A stretch of DNA of 64,000 nt from Roseovarius nitratireducens. Lineage in GTDB: Bacteria; Pseudomonadota; Alphaproteobacteria; Rhodobacterales; Rhodobacteraceae. The stretch is from contig NZ_PDNI01000077.1 in NCBI RefSeq assembly GCF_002925845.1, positions 1 to 64,000 on the forward strand. The letters are read 5' to 3'. The translations under genes and the position numbers were made by a program. The notes under the pieces are model-generated. The model worked only from the letters and a program-made list of their open reading frames with translations. It ran no database searches and had not been told where the DNA came from. Of this stretch, positions 17,125-26,301 are shown in pieces (positions within the stretch are counted from its first letter, which is position 1; every line of letters starts with the position of its first letter).

Positions 17125-18036
17125 TCATTGCGCCGCGCGGATGCGTTTGCGGCTGTGGTCTACCATGAAGTCGACAAGGTGGCGCACCTTGGGATCCTGC
17201 CAGCGCCGGTGCGGGTAGAGACAGCCGAAGAGCGAAGGCTGTGGCGGTGTCTGCGGCAGCACCTCGACGAGGCGACCGGTCGCGATATGGTGTGCCACGT
17301 CGAAGAGCGGCCTGTTGGCGATGCCGTGACCGGCGAGCATCCAGTCGGTTAGCACGTCCGAATCGTCGGCATCAAATTTCCCCGACACGGCGAGCTTGCG
17401 CGGCCCGTCGCCGGTTTCGAGCGTCCAGAAGTATTCCGGTGAGCGGGGATAGCGCAGCAGCAGGCAGTTGTGCCCGCCATCGAGCAGGTCGGCGGGCCGC
17501 CGCGGGGTGCCGTGCCGGTCGAGATAGGACGGCGCGGCGCAGAGCGCGCGGCGGCAGTTCTCGATCCGCCGCAGCTTGAGGTTCGACTCCTGCGGCTGCC
17601 CGACGAAGAAGGCCACGTCAAGCCGCTCGGCGAGGATGTCCACCACCCGGTCCGAGAGCCGCATCTGCACCTGTATGTCGGGAAACCGCTCGACGAAGGA
17701 GGGCACCAGCGGCGCGATGATCCGTCGCCCGACGCCAAGCGGCGCAGCGATGCGGACCACTCCGCGCGGGGTCGAGGAATAGCTCGCCACCGCCGCCTCG
17801 GCGCTCTCGAGGGTGTCGAGCACCTTGCGCGCCTCGTCGTAGAACACGCGCCCCACCTCGGTGGGCGAGAGCGTGCGGGTCGTACGGTTGAACAGCCGCA
17901 CCCCGAGACGCGCCTCGAGCTCCTTGATGCGCTTGCTCGCTACCGCGGGTGTCATCCGCAGGTCGCGCCCGCCCGAGGTGATGCTGCCAAGCTCGACGAC
18001 GCGGACGAAGACGCGCAGGCTGTCGATATAGGGCAT
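17125..18036 (-). CDS. LysR-family regulator of the xdh operon
   Basis: 303 residues: an N-terminal winged helix ([20 protein letters not shown], then [20 protein letters not shown]) and a periplasmic-binding-fold effector domain starting at about residue 90. The start at 18036 is chosen because AGGAG lies 8 nt upstream and the domain begins immediately. An upstream ATG at 18138 would add unrelated residues. It is divergent from xdhA with a perfect inverted repeat between them, so autoregulation and purine-responsive control of xdhABC are expected. Confidence 0.88.
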   Translation of the reverse strand: MPYIDSLRVFVRVVELGSITSGGRDLRMTPAVASKRIKELEARLGVRLFNRTTRTLSPTEVGRVFYDEARKVLDTLESAEAAVASYSSTPRGVVRIAAPLGVGRRIIAPLVPSFVERFPDIQVQMRLSDRVVDILAERLDVAFFVGQPQESNLKLRRIENCRRALCAAPSYLDRHGTPRRPADLLDGGHNCLLLRYPRSPEYFWTLETGDGPRKLAVSGKFDADDSDVLTDWMLAGHGIANRPLFDVAHHIATGRLVEVLPQTPPQPSLFGCLYPHRRWQDPKVRHLVDFMVDHSRKRIRAAQ

Positions 18037-18092
18037 GGCTCCGCTCCTTACCGCCCGGGGCATGCAGGGAGTGAACACCAGTACGCCCTTAT

Positions 18093-18111
18093 TTTCAATG
18101 ATTTGTTGAAA
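18093..18111. promoter_or_regulatory. LysR-type operator between LysR gene and xdhA
   Basis: TTTCAATGATTTGTTGAAA is a perfect 6-bp inverted repeat (TTTCAA-N7-TTGAAA) containing T-N11-A geometry. It lies 57 nt before the LysR start and 80 nt before the xdhA start, a standard place for a shared LysR site. Confidence 0.6.
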
Positions 18112-18191
18112 GTATTTGCCGAATGCCGCCGTATTCATCGAAAGTCGATTGCGTTATCCTGTGGGCTGTCATGAAATCCGGAGGGGTTCGA

Positions 18192-19646
18192 ATGCCGCAG
18201 CGAGACGAGATCAGGTTCCTGCTCAACGACCGCGAGGTCGCGTTGGCCGATGTTGCTGCCACGCGCACGCTGCTGGATTTCCTGCGGCTCGACCGGCGGC
18301 TCACCGGCACCAAGGAGGGCTGCGCCGAGGGCGATTGCGGGGCCTGCACCGTTCTGGTGGGCCGCTTGGAGTCGGGCGCGCTGCGCTACGAGCCGGTCAA
18401 TGCCTGCATCCGCTTCCTCGCGTCGGTGGATGGCTGCCACGTGGTGACGGTCGAGCATCTGCGTGGCGAGGGCGGCGCGCTACACCCGGTGCAGCAGGCA
18501 ATGGTTGCCGAACATGGCAGCCAATGCGGCTTTTGCACGCCGGGGATCGTGATGGCGCTCTACGCGCTCTGGATGAAGACGCCCGAGCCGGACGAGGCTC
18601 AGATCGAAACCGCCCTTCAGGGCAACCTTTGCCGCTGCACCGGGTATGCGCCGATCATCCGCGCGGCGCAGTCCGCCGCCCGCTACGGCACCCCCGCCGG
18701 CGACCGGCTTGTGCAGGAGCGCGACCGCGTCGCGGCCCGGCTGGCGGCGCTGCGCGATGGCGCGAGGGTGGTGACCGGCCCCGAGGAGGACCGCGCCATC
18801 CTGCCCGCGGACGTGGACGATTTCGCCGAGGTCTACGCCGATACGCCGGAGGCGACCGTTATCGCCGGGGCCACGGATGTGGGGCTGTGGGTCACGAAAT
18901 TCCTGCGCCCCATCGGCCCCGCCATCTTCATCGGGCATCTCGACGGGCTGCGGCGGATCGAGGTGAGCGACAGTGATATCCGCATCGGTGCCGGGGTGAG
19001 CTATAGCGATTTCGCCCCGGTCATCGACGCGCATTTCCCCTGCCTTGCAGACTACTGGAGCCGCATCGCCGGGTGGCAGGTGCGCAACATGGGCACCATC
19101 GGCGGCAATATCGCCAACGGCTCGCCCATCGGCGACACCCCCCCCGCGCTGATCGCGCTCGGGGCCGGGGTCACCCTGCGCCACCGCGGCGTGCGCCGCA
19201 CCCTGCCGCTCGAGGCGTTCTTTGTCGATTACGGCAAGCAGGACCGCGCGCCGGGCGAATTCGTCGAGGAAATCCGCATCCCCCGTATCGCACCCGGACA
19301 GGTCGTGGCGGCCTACAAGGTGTCGAAGCGGCGCGACGAGGATATTTCCTCCGTTGCCGCCGGGTTCTCGGTCACGCTGCAAGAAGGCCGGATCGCCGCC
19401 TGTCGCCTCGCCTATGGCGGCATGGCCGCCACGCCGAAACGCGCCTCCCAAGCCGAGGCGGCGCTCACCGGGCAGCCCTGGGGCGAGCCGGCAATCCGGG
19501 CGGCGATAGCCGCGCTGCCCGATGACTTCACCCCGCTTGCCGACATGCGCGCCTCTGCCGTCTACCGGATGCGCGCGGCGCAGAACCTGTTGCTGCGCTT
19601 CTATCTCGAACACGAGCACGGCGCAGCGATGCGGCTGAGCGCCTGA
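18192..19646 (+). CDS. xdhA: Xanthine dehydrogenase small subunit (2Fe-2S/FAD)
   Basis: 484 residues. The plant-type ferredoxin domain has GCAEGDCGACTV; the second 2Fe-2S domain has SQCGFCTPGIVMALYAL and LQGNLCRCTGY. The CO-dehydrogenase-type FAD domain follows from about residue 190, with VIAGATDVGLWV and GTIGGNIANGSPIGD. Electrons pass from the molybdenum site of XdhB through these clusters to FAD and NAD. The ATG at 18192 has GGAGG 7 nt upstream and is preferred to the earlier ATGs at 18123 and 18171. Confidence 0.95.
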   Translation: MPQRDEIRFLLNDREVALADVAATRTLLDFLRLDRRLTGTKEGCAEGDCGACTVLVGRLESGALRYEPVNACIRFLASVDGCHVVTVEHLRGEGGALHPVQQAMVAEHGSQCGFCTPGIVMALYALWMKTPEPDEAQIETALQGNLCRCTGYAPIIRAAQSAARYGTPAGDRLVQERDRVAARLAALRDGARVVTGPEEDRAILPADVDDFAEVYADTPEATVIAGATDVGLWVTKFLRPIGPAIFIGHLDGLRRIEVSDSDIRIGAGVSYSDFAPVIDAHFPCLADYWSRIAGWQVRNMGTIGGNIANGSPIGDTPPALIALGAGVTLRHRGVRRTLPLEAFFVDYGKQDRAPGEFVEEIRIPRIAPGQVVAAYKVSKRRDEDISSVAAGFSVTLQEGRIAACRLAYGGMAATPKRASQAEAALTGQPWGEPAIRAAIAALPDDFTPLADMRASAVYRMRAAQNLLLRFYLEHEHGAAMRLSA

Positions 19647-19658
19647 GGGAGACGAGCG

Positions 19659-21980
19659 ATGAAAGATCAGACCGCAAGTCAAAGCCCGGTGCACCAGCCG
19701 CTCGCCCATGACAGCGCCGCCAAGCATGTCACGGGCCGGGCCACCTATACCGACGACATCCCCGAGCCCGCGGGCACGCTGCACGCGTATCTCGGCTGCG
19801 CCACCGAGACCCACGCGCATATCCGCGCGATGGACCTTGACGAGGTACGGGCCGCCCCCGGCGTGATCGGCGTGCTGACCGCCGCCGACATTCCGGGTCA
19901 CAACGACATCAGCCCCACGGGCCACCATGACGAGCCGGTCTTTCCCACCGACCTTGTGGAATACCACGGCCAGCCGCTCTTTGCCGTGGTGGCCGAGACG
20001 CGCGACGCCGCCCGCCGCGCGGCGACGCACGCGCACATCGACTACGAGGTGCTGCCCCATGCGCTCGACCCGGTGGCGGCACAAGAAGCGGGATATCCCC
20101 ATGTCACCGATCCGCTGACGCTGGCGCGCGGCGATGCCCGTGCCGCGCTCGCCACCGCGCCGCACCGCATCGAGGGCCGCATGGCGATCGGCGGACAGGA
20201 TCACATGTATCTCGAGGGGCAGATCGCCTTTGCCGTTCCCGGTGAGGACGAGGATGTGAGCCTGCATTGCTCGACCCAGCATCCCAGCGAGGCGCAGCAC
20301 ATGGTGGCGCATGTCCTTGGCGTGGCGTCCAACGCCGTCACCGTCAATGTCCGGCGCATGGGCGGCGGTTTTGGCGGCAAGGAAAGCCAGATGAACCTGT
20401 TTTGCGCCGTTGCCGCGCTGGCCGCGAAAAAATGGAACCGCCCGGTCAAGATTCGCCCCGACCGCGACCAGGACATGACCGCCACCGGCAAGCGGCACGA
20501 TTTCGTCGTCGATTACGACGTGGGCTTTGACGACGAGGGGCGCATCACAGGCGTCGATGGCACCTTCGCCGCGCGCTGCGGGTTTTCCTCGGACCTCTCG
20601 GGGCCGGTCACCGACCGCGCGCTGTTTCACGCCGACAACGCCTATTTCTACCCGCATGTGCGGCTGCAAAGCCGGCCGATGAAGACCAACACCGTCTCCA
20701 ACACCGCGTTTCGCGGCTTTGGCGGGCCGCAGGGGGTGATCGTCGCCGAGCGCATGATCGAGGAAATCGCCTATGCGTTGGGGCGCGACACGCTGGATAT
20801 CCGCAAGGCGAATTTCTACGAGGATGAGGGGCGCGACGTGACCCCCTATCACCAGACGGTCGCGGACAACATCATCCTTCGCGTGGTCGAGGAACTGGAG
20901 GCCAGCGCCGAGTACCGGGCGCGCCGCCGCGCCGTGCTCGACCACAACGCGCAGGGCGGCATCATCCGGCGCGGGATCACGCTCACCCCGGTGAAGTTTG
21001 GCATCTCCTTCACCGCCACGCATTTCAACCAGGCCGGCGCACTGATCCACGTCTACAATGACGGCTCGATCCACCTCAATCACGGCGGCACCGAGATGGG
21101 GCAGGGATTGAACACCAAGGTGGCGCAGGTGGTGGCCGATGCGTTCGGCGTGGATATCGCCCGCATCAAGATCACCCAGACCACCACCGAGAAGGTGCCC
21201 AATACCTCGGCCACCGCCGCCTCATCCGGGTCGGACCTCAACGGCATGGCCGCCCTCGACGCCGCCGATCAGATCAAGGCGCGGCTGGCGGCTTTCGCCG
21301 CCGGACGCTGGCAGACCACACCCGAGGCTGTGCGCTTCGTCGCTGGCGGCGTGCAGGTGGGGGCCGAGATGATCCCCTTCGCCGATCTGGTGCGCGCGGC
21401 GTACATGGCGCGGGTGCAGCTCTCGGCCGCCGGGTTCTACAAGACGCCCGACATCCACTGGGACCGCGCCACCGGCAAGGGCCGCCCGTTCTACTACTAC
21501 GCCTATGGCGCCGCCTGTTCCGAGGTCGAGATCGACACGCTGACCGGCGAATACCGCATCTTGCGTGCCGACGTGCTGCACGACGTGGGCCGCTCGATCA
21601 ACCCCGCTCTCGACCGCGGACAGGTCGAGGGCGCCTTCGTGCAGGGCGTCGGCTGGCTCACCACCGAAGAGCTCTGGTGGGACGAGGCGGGCCGCCTGCG
21701 CACCCACGCGCCCTCGACCTACAAGATCCCGCTCGCGTCGGACCGGCCGCGCGTGTTCAACGTCGCGCTCGCCGAGTGGTCGCAGAACCGCGAGCGCACG
21801 ATCAAGCGCTCCAAGGCCGTCGGCGAGCCGCCCTTCATGCTGGGCATTTCCGTCTTTGAGGCAATCTCGATGGCGGTGGCGAGCGTGGCAGACTATCGCG
21901 AATGCCCCCGGCTCGACACGCCCGCCACGCCCGAGCGCGTGCTGATGGCGGTGGAGCGGCTGAAGGAGGGCGCGGCATGA
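19659..21980 (+). CDS. xdhB: Xanthine dehydrogenase molybdopterin-binding subunit
   Basis: 773 residues, the normal length. Molybdopterin and substrate motifs seen are GGQDHMYLEGQIA, MGGGFGGKE, NTAFRGFGGPQG, EMGQGLNTK and the catalytic Glu in KAVGEPPFML. It oxidises hypoxanthine to xanthine and xanthine to urate in the cytoplasm as an (XdhA-XdhB)2 complex. It starts 12 nt after xdhA and its stop overlaps the xdhC start (ATGA). Confidence 0.95.
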   Translation: MKDQTASQSPVHQPLAHDSAAKHVTGRATYTDDIPEPAGTLHAYLGCATETHAHIRAMDLDEVRAAPGVIGVLTAADIPGHNDISPTGHHDEPVFPTDLVEYHGQPLFAVVAETRDAARRAATHAHIDYEVLPHALDPVAAQEAGYPHVTDPLTLARGDARAALATAPHRIEGRMAIGGQDHMYLEGQIAFAVPGEDEDVSLHCSTQHPSEAQHMVAHVLGVASNAVTVNVRRMGGGFGGKESQMNLFCAVAALAAKKWNRPVKIRPDRDQDMTATGKRHDFVVDYDVGFDDEGRITGVDGTFAARCGFSSDLSGPVTDRALFHADNAYFYPHVRLQSRPMKTNTVSNTAFRGFGGPQGVIVAERMIEEIAYALGRDTLDIRKANFYEDEGRDVTPYHQTVADNIILRVVEELEASAEYRARRRAVLDHNAQGGIIRRGITLTPVKFGISFTATHFNQAGALIHVYNDGSIHLNHGGTEMGQGLNTKVAQVVADAFGVDIARIKITQTTTEKVPNTSATAASSGSDLNGMAALDAADQIKARLAAFAAGRWQTTPEAVRFVAGGVQVGAEMIPFADLVRAAYMARVQLSAAGFYKTPDIHWDRATGKGRPFYYYAYGAACSEVEIDTLTGEYRILRADVLHDVGRSINPALDRGQVEGAFVQGVGWLTTEELWWDEAGRLRTHAPSTYKIPLASDRPRVFNVALAEWSQNRERTIKRSKAVGEPPFMLGISVFEAISMAVASVADYRECPRLDTPATPERVLMAVERLKEGAA

Positions 21981-22801
21981 GCCTCTCGGAGTTTCTCGAC
22001 CGTCACCCCGATGCGGTGGAGGTGCGTCTCGCTCGCGTGCGCGGCTCGGCCCCGCGCGAGGAAGGCGCGGGAATGATCGTGAGCACCACCGCCTGCCACG
22101 GCACCATCGGCGGCGGACAGCTTGAATACATGATGATCGACGCGGCGCGCGCAATGCTGGCACAAGGGCAGATACGGCGTGATCTCGATATACCGCTCGG
22201 TCCCGAGATCGGGCAGTGCTGCGGTGGACGGGTGGAGGTGACGCTGCGCCTTATGGACGCCCCCGCCCGCCGCGCCGCCCGCGCCGGGGCCGAGGCAGAG
22301 GCACAGGCGCGGCCCCATGTCTACGTCATGGGCGCGGGCCATGTGGGCCGGGCGCTGGCGCAGCTGCTGGTGCAGATGCCGGTCCGCACGGTGGTGGTGG
22401 ACAGCCGCCGCGCCGAGCTTGCGCTCTGCCCCGAGGAGGCAGACCGCCGCGAAAGCGCCCTGCCCGAGGCCGAGGTCGACCGCGCGCCCCCCGGCTGCGC
22501 CTTCGTCATCCTCACCCACGACCATGCGCTCGATTTCCTGCTGGCCGCACAGGCGCTTAGACGCGGCGACGCGGCCTATACCGGCATGATCGGATCGGCC
22601 ACCAAGCGTGCGCGCCTGGCCACATGGTGCCGGGATCACTGCGACGGCCTGCGTATCGACGCGCTGACCTGCCCGATCGGGGCCGCCACCGGCGGTGACA
22701 AGCGCCCCGAGGCGATCGCGGCGGGCGTTCTGGCCGAGGTGATGGCCGCGCTTGCCCGTCACGCCGCAATGCAATCCCGCGCCCTGCACGTGTCAGGCTA
22801 G
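21977..22801 (+). CDS. xdhC: Xanthine dehydrogenase accessory protein XdhC
   Basis: 274 residues. The N-terminal domain has VRGSAPREEGAGMIVS and CHGTIGGGQLEY, and the C-terminal Rossmann domain has VYVMGAGHVGRALAQLL, as in XdhC/CoxI chaperones. XdhC binds and delivers the sulfurated molybdenum cofactor to XdhB. The ATG overlaps the xdhB stop by 4 nt, indicating coupled translation. The C-terminal MIGSATKRAR segment is typical for the family. Confidence 0.93.
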   Translation: MSLSEFLDRHPDAVEVRLARVRGSAPREEGAGMIVSTTACHGTIGGGQLEYMMIDAARAMLAQGQIRRDLDIPLGPEIGQCCGGRVEVTLRLMDAPARRAARAGAEAEAQARPHVYVMGAGHVGRALAQLLVQMPVRTVVVDSRRAELALCPEEADRRESALPEAEVDRAPPGCAFVILTHDHALDFLLAAQALRRGDAAYTGMIGSATKRARLATWCRDHCDGLRIDALTCPIGAATGGDKRPEAIAAGVLAEVMAALARHAAMQSRALHVSG

Positions 22802-22875
22802 CGCACAACCCCGCCCGGACCGGTCACGGAGGAGAGCACCGCCGGGGCGGCCCATCAGCGAAAGGAGACCTGCAC

Positions 22876-24459
22876 ATGCAGGGAGGGAGCTATAGCTACA
22901 AACTGTTCGCGCGCCAGGATTTCAGTGCGTTCTGGGCGCTTTTCACCGACAACCTCATCAACCTGATCGTGCTGTCGGGGATTTGCCAGTTCGTGTTTCA
23001 GATGCCCGCCGAGATCGTATTCGGCCGCATCGTGCCGGGCGCGGCGGTGGCGATCCTGGCGGGCGTGGGCGTCTATACATGGCTCGCGGCGCGCGTCGCC
23101 GCGCGCGAGGGCCGCGACGTGACCGCCCTGCCCTACGGCATTTCGACACCGGTGATGTTCGTCTATCTCTTCGGGGTGATCGGCCCGATCTATTGGTCAA
23201 CGCAGGACGCCGTGCTGGCCTGGCAGGTGGGGATCGGCGCAGGCTTCATGGGCGGCATCGTCGCAGGGCTCGGCGCAATCATCGGCCCGTTTCTGAAACG
23301 GGTGACGCCGCGCGCGGGCATGCTGGGCACGCTGTGCGGCATCGCGCTTGTGTTCATCGGCACGGTGCCGCTGGCCACGGTGTTCGAGGATCCGTTCGTG
23401 GGCTTTGCCTCGATGATCATCATCCTTTGGGGGCTGGTCGGTCGGTTCCGGTTGCCCTTCAACATCCCCGCCGGTCTTCTGGCGCTCGTCGTCGGGACGG
23501 TGGTGGCCTTCGGCATGGGCAAGGCGTCGGTCAGCTTCGAGGGTGTCGGCGTCTACCCGCCGCTGCCCTATTTCGGCGACCTCGTGCTGGGCATCCAGCA
23601 CCTGTTCGCCAATCCCGAGCTGTTCCTCGTGCTTGTGCCGGTGCAGATATACAACTTCATCGAGACCATGAACAACGTCGAGAGCGCCGAGGCGGCGGGC
23701 GATTCCTACCCCGTCGCGCTCTGCCAGGTGACCGATGGCGCGGGCACCATGATCGGCGCTGTGTTCGGCTCGCCGTTTCCCACCACCGCCTATATCGGCC
23801 ACCCGGCCTACAAGCGGATGGGGGCGCATGCGGGTTACGTGATCGGGGTGGGCGTCGTGATCCCCGTGGCGGCCTTCTTCGGGCTGCTTGCCTTTCTCAA
23901 CAACCTGATCCCGGTGGCCGCCGCCGCACCGGTGCTGGTCTTCGTCGCCCTGAGCCTCATCACCAACACCGCCCACGCGATAAAGCCCGGACACATGGCC
24001 GCCGTCACCATCGCGATAATGCCGCATGTCTCGGCCTTCCTTGTGGTGAAATGGGGCTCGCTCATGGGCGCGCTCGGGGCGAGCGGCGTCGAGGGGCTTC
24101 CAGAGCTGGGGGACGAGGCGCTGACCGCCGCCCTGCTCCAGCAGGGCGCGCATTTCGAGGGCCATCTCGCGCTCAGCCAGGGGGCGATCCTCACCGGGCT
24201 GATCTGGGGGGCGATCGTCGCGAGCGTGATCGACGGGCGGTTCCGCAACGCGGGCGGTTTCGCGCTCGCGGCCTGCGCCATGTCGCTCGTCGGGATCATC
24301 CATTCGGCCACCCTGCATTGGCCCGAGCCGAGCGGCGTCAGCATGGGCTATCTCATCGCCGCGGCCTTTCTTCTGATCTACCCGGCGCTGCACCGCGATG
24401 GCGTGGGCTCGAACATCGACCTGCCGCTTGACGACCCGCAGCCGCTGGCCAGAGACTGA
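22876..24459 (+). CDS. NCS2/AzgA-like nucleobase permease
   Basis: 527 residues with about 12 predicted membrane segments, and family-like motifs LPYGISTPVMFVYLFG and GSPFPTTAYIGHPAYKRMG. The closest type is the xanthine/uracil/guanine permease superfamily (AGZA branch). AAAGGAG precedes the ATG. Located between xdhC and guaD, it very likely imports xanthine, guanine or hypoxanthine; the exact substrate is inference. Confidence 0.82.
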   Translation: MQGGSYSYKLFARQDFSAFWALFTDNLINLIVLSGICQFVFQMPAEIVFGRIVPGAAVAILAGVGVYTWLAARVAAREGRDVTALPYGISTPVMFVYLFGVIGPIYWSTQDAVLAWQVGIGAGFMGGIVAGLGAIIGPFLKRVTPRAGMLGTLCGIALVFIGTVPLATVFEDPFVGFASMIIILWGLVGRFRLPFNIPAGLLALVVGTVVAFGMGKASVSFEGVGVYPPLPYFGDLVLGIQHLFANPELFLVLVPVQIYNFIETMNNVESAEAAGDSYPVALCQVTDGAGTMIGAVFGSPFPTTAYIGHPAYKRMGAHAGYVIGVGVVIPVAAFFGLLAFLNNLIPVAAAAPVLVFVALSLITNTAHAIKPGHMAAVTIAIMPHVSAFLVVKWGSLMGALGASGVEGLPELGDEALTAALLQQGAHFEGHLALSQGAILTGLIWGAIVASVIDGRFRNAGGFALAACAMSLVGIIHSATLHWPEPSGVSMGYLIAAAFLLIYPALHRDGVGSNIDLPLDDPQPLARD

Positions 24460-24467
24460 AAACCTGC

Positions 24468-24506
24468 GCCGGTGGCCGGGGCGCACAGGGTGCCTTGGCC
24501 ACCGGC
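24468..24506 (+). promoter_or_regulatory. Intercistronic hairpin before guaD
   Basis: GCCGGTGGCC (24468-24477) pairs perfectly with 24497-24506 across a 19-nt loop, in the 67-nt gap between the permease and guaD. No T-run follows. It may tune or stabilise the guaD part of the transcript. Confidence 0.4.
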
Positions 24507-24526
24507 CCATAAATATCGGAACACCC

Positions 24527-25837
24527 ATGACAGACAGACTATTGCGCGGTCGCCTTCTGACCTTCCATGCCGAGCCGCAGGGGCCGGAAGATACTGACGC
24601 CTACAGCTATATCGAGGACGGCGCGCTTCTGGTTGCGGAGGGACGCATCGGCGCAGCGGGGACATACGCGGACATCGCCGCGCAGGCACCCGGCCTGCCC
24701 GTGACCGACCACCGGCCACACCTGATGATGGCGGGATTCATCGACCCGCATATCCATTTCCCGCAGGTCCAGGTGATCGCCTCATGGGGCGCGCAGCTTC
24801 TTGACTGGCTCAACACGTATACCTTCCCCGAGGAAACCCGCTTTGCCGACCCGGACCATGCCGCGCGCATGGCGGCGCTGTTTCTCGATCAACTGACCGC
24901 GCATGGCACCACCACCGCCGTCGCCTATGCCTCGGTCCACCGGGCCTCGGCAGAGGCGCTGCTTTCCGAGGCGGAGCGGCGCGACATGCGCATCATCGCG
25001 GGCAAGGTGATGATGGACCGCAACGCACCCGAGGGGCTGCGCGACACGGCGCAAGCGGGCTATGACGACAGCAAGGCATTGATCGACCGTTGGCATGGGC
25101 GTGGCCGCGCGCATTATGCCATCACGCCGCGTTTCGCCATCACCTCGACGCCGGAACAGCTTGAAATGGCTGGTTCTTTGGTGGCCGACCATCCCGGTTG
25201 CTATCTGCAAACGCACCTGTCCGAGAACCACGACGAGATCGCCTATACCGCCAGCCTCTACCCGGACGCGCCGGATTACCTCGGCGTCTACGAGCGCTAT
25301 GGCCTGCTCTCGCCAAAGGCCCTGATGGGGCATTGCCTGCACCTCTCGCCGCGCGAGATCGCGGTGATGCAGGAGACCGGCGCGCGGCCTGTCTTCTGCC
25401 CCACCTCGAACCTGTTTCTCGGCAGCGGGCTCTTTGACGATGCCGGGCTGCGGGAGCAGGGCCTTGTCAACGCCATCGCCACCGACGTGGGCGGCGGCAC
25501 CAGTTATTCGATGCTGCAGACGCTCAACGAAGGCTACAAGGTGCTGCAGCTTCAGGGACAGAAGCTGCACCCGCTGCGCGCCTTTCACTGGATCACGCGG
25601 GGCAACGCCGCCGCACTGGGGCTAGAGGATCGCATCGGCACGCTGGAGGCGGGGAGCGAGGCCGATATCGTGGTGCTCGACGCGCGCGCCACTCCGGCGA
25701 TGGCCTTGCGGATGGAGCGGGCCGAGACCCTTTCGGAAGAGCTGTTCATCCTTCAGATCATGGGCGATGACCGCGCCGTGGCGCAGACCTACGTGGCGGG
25801 CGCGCCCCAGAAATCCGGCACCGTTTCAACAACATAG
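24527..25837 (+). CDS. guaD: Guanine deaminase
   Basis: 436 residues of the amidohydrolase superfamily. Metal and substrate motifs are FIDPHIHFPQ, HLSENHDEI, GHCLHLSPREI and the Asp in IATDVGGGTSYSM. It converts guanine to xanthine, feeding XdhAB. The ATG at 24527 is chosen because earlier in-frame codons run back into the permease gene and are unrelated. The last 49 nt overlap the 3' end of allA on the opposite strand. Confidence 0.93.
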   Translation: MTDRLLRGRLLTFHAEPQGPEDTDAYSYIEDGALLVAEGRIGAAGTYADIAAQAPGLPVTDHRPHLMMAGFIDPHIHFPQVQVIASWGAQLLDWLNTYTFPEETRFADPDHAARMAALFLDQLTAHGTTTAVAYASVHRASAEALLSEAERRDMRIIAGKVMMDRNAPEGLRDTAQAGYDDSKALIDRWHGRGRAHYAITPRFAITSTPEQLEMAGSLVADHPGCYLQTHLSENHDEIAYTASLYPDAPDYLGVYERYGLLSPKALMGHCLHLSPREIAVMQETGARPVFCPTSNLFLGSGLFDDAGLREQGLVNAIATDVGGGTSYSMLQTLNEGYKVLQLQGQKLHPLRAFHWITRGNAAALGLEDRIGTLEAGSEADIVVLDARATPAMALRMERAETLSEELFILQIMGDDRAVAQTYVAGAPQKSGTVSTT

Positions 25838-26301
25838 GGTGTGTCGAACCAGTGTTCTTCGAGGTTGGGCCCCTCCCCGATCCGGTCCAGCACCACGAAC
25901 TGCCCCGCCGCGCCCAGAGGCGCCAACACCCCGTGCCAGACCCCGCGTAACAGGTTGACCGACTGCCCGGGCGCGGTGACGAAGGCGCGCGGGTGCACCG
26001 GCACGCCGCCGTCGTCATCGGCCACGACCACGAGAAAGCGCGCGCCGCTCACCGGCATGAATGCCTGGCTGCCCGCGGGGTGGCGCTCGACCATGTCAAC
26101 GAGGTGGGGCAGGTGCCGCGCGCTGGCGTCGAACAGGCTCAGCCCCGCGTGCCCGTCGCCGAAATCGAGCCGCGCGAGATCGTGGTGGCGGCCACACATT
26201 CCCTGGTTGATGAGCCTGTCCGGCGCGCCGCGCGCCTCGATCACGTCGCCCCAGGGCGCGAACGCCTCGGCGGTGAGCGGAGCCACGTCCAGCGGAATCA
26301 T
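25789..26301 (-). CDS. allA: Ureidoglycolate lyase
   Basis: 170 residues of the AllA fold: PLTAEAFAPWGDVIEA near the start, RHPAGSQAFMPVSG in the middle (cupin-like metal site), and a C-terminus with LEEHWFDTPYVV. It releases urea and glyoxylate from ureidoglycolate. The start overlaps the stop of the puuE-uraD gene as ATGA. Its 3' end overlaps guaD by 49 nt, so the two convergent genes share DNA. Confidence 0.88.
   Translation of the reverse strand: MIPLDVAPLTAEAFAPWGDVIEARGAPDRLINQGMCGRHHDLARLDFGDGHAGLSLFDASARHLPHLVDMVERHPAGSQAFMPVSGARFLVVVADDDGGVPVHPRAFVTAPGQSVNLLRGVWHGVLAPLGAAGQFVVLDRIGEGPNLEEHWFDTPYVVETVPDFWGAPAT

Noticed and set aside
18480-21083. An 867-codon antisense frame across xdhA and xdhB
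   Set aside because: It mirrors well-conserved xanthine dehydrogenase subunits and its product is low-complexity with no domain.
23197-24528. A 443-codon antisense frame opposite the permease
   Set aside because: The product is His/Arg-rich with no family features; the plus-strand membrane protein explains the region.
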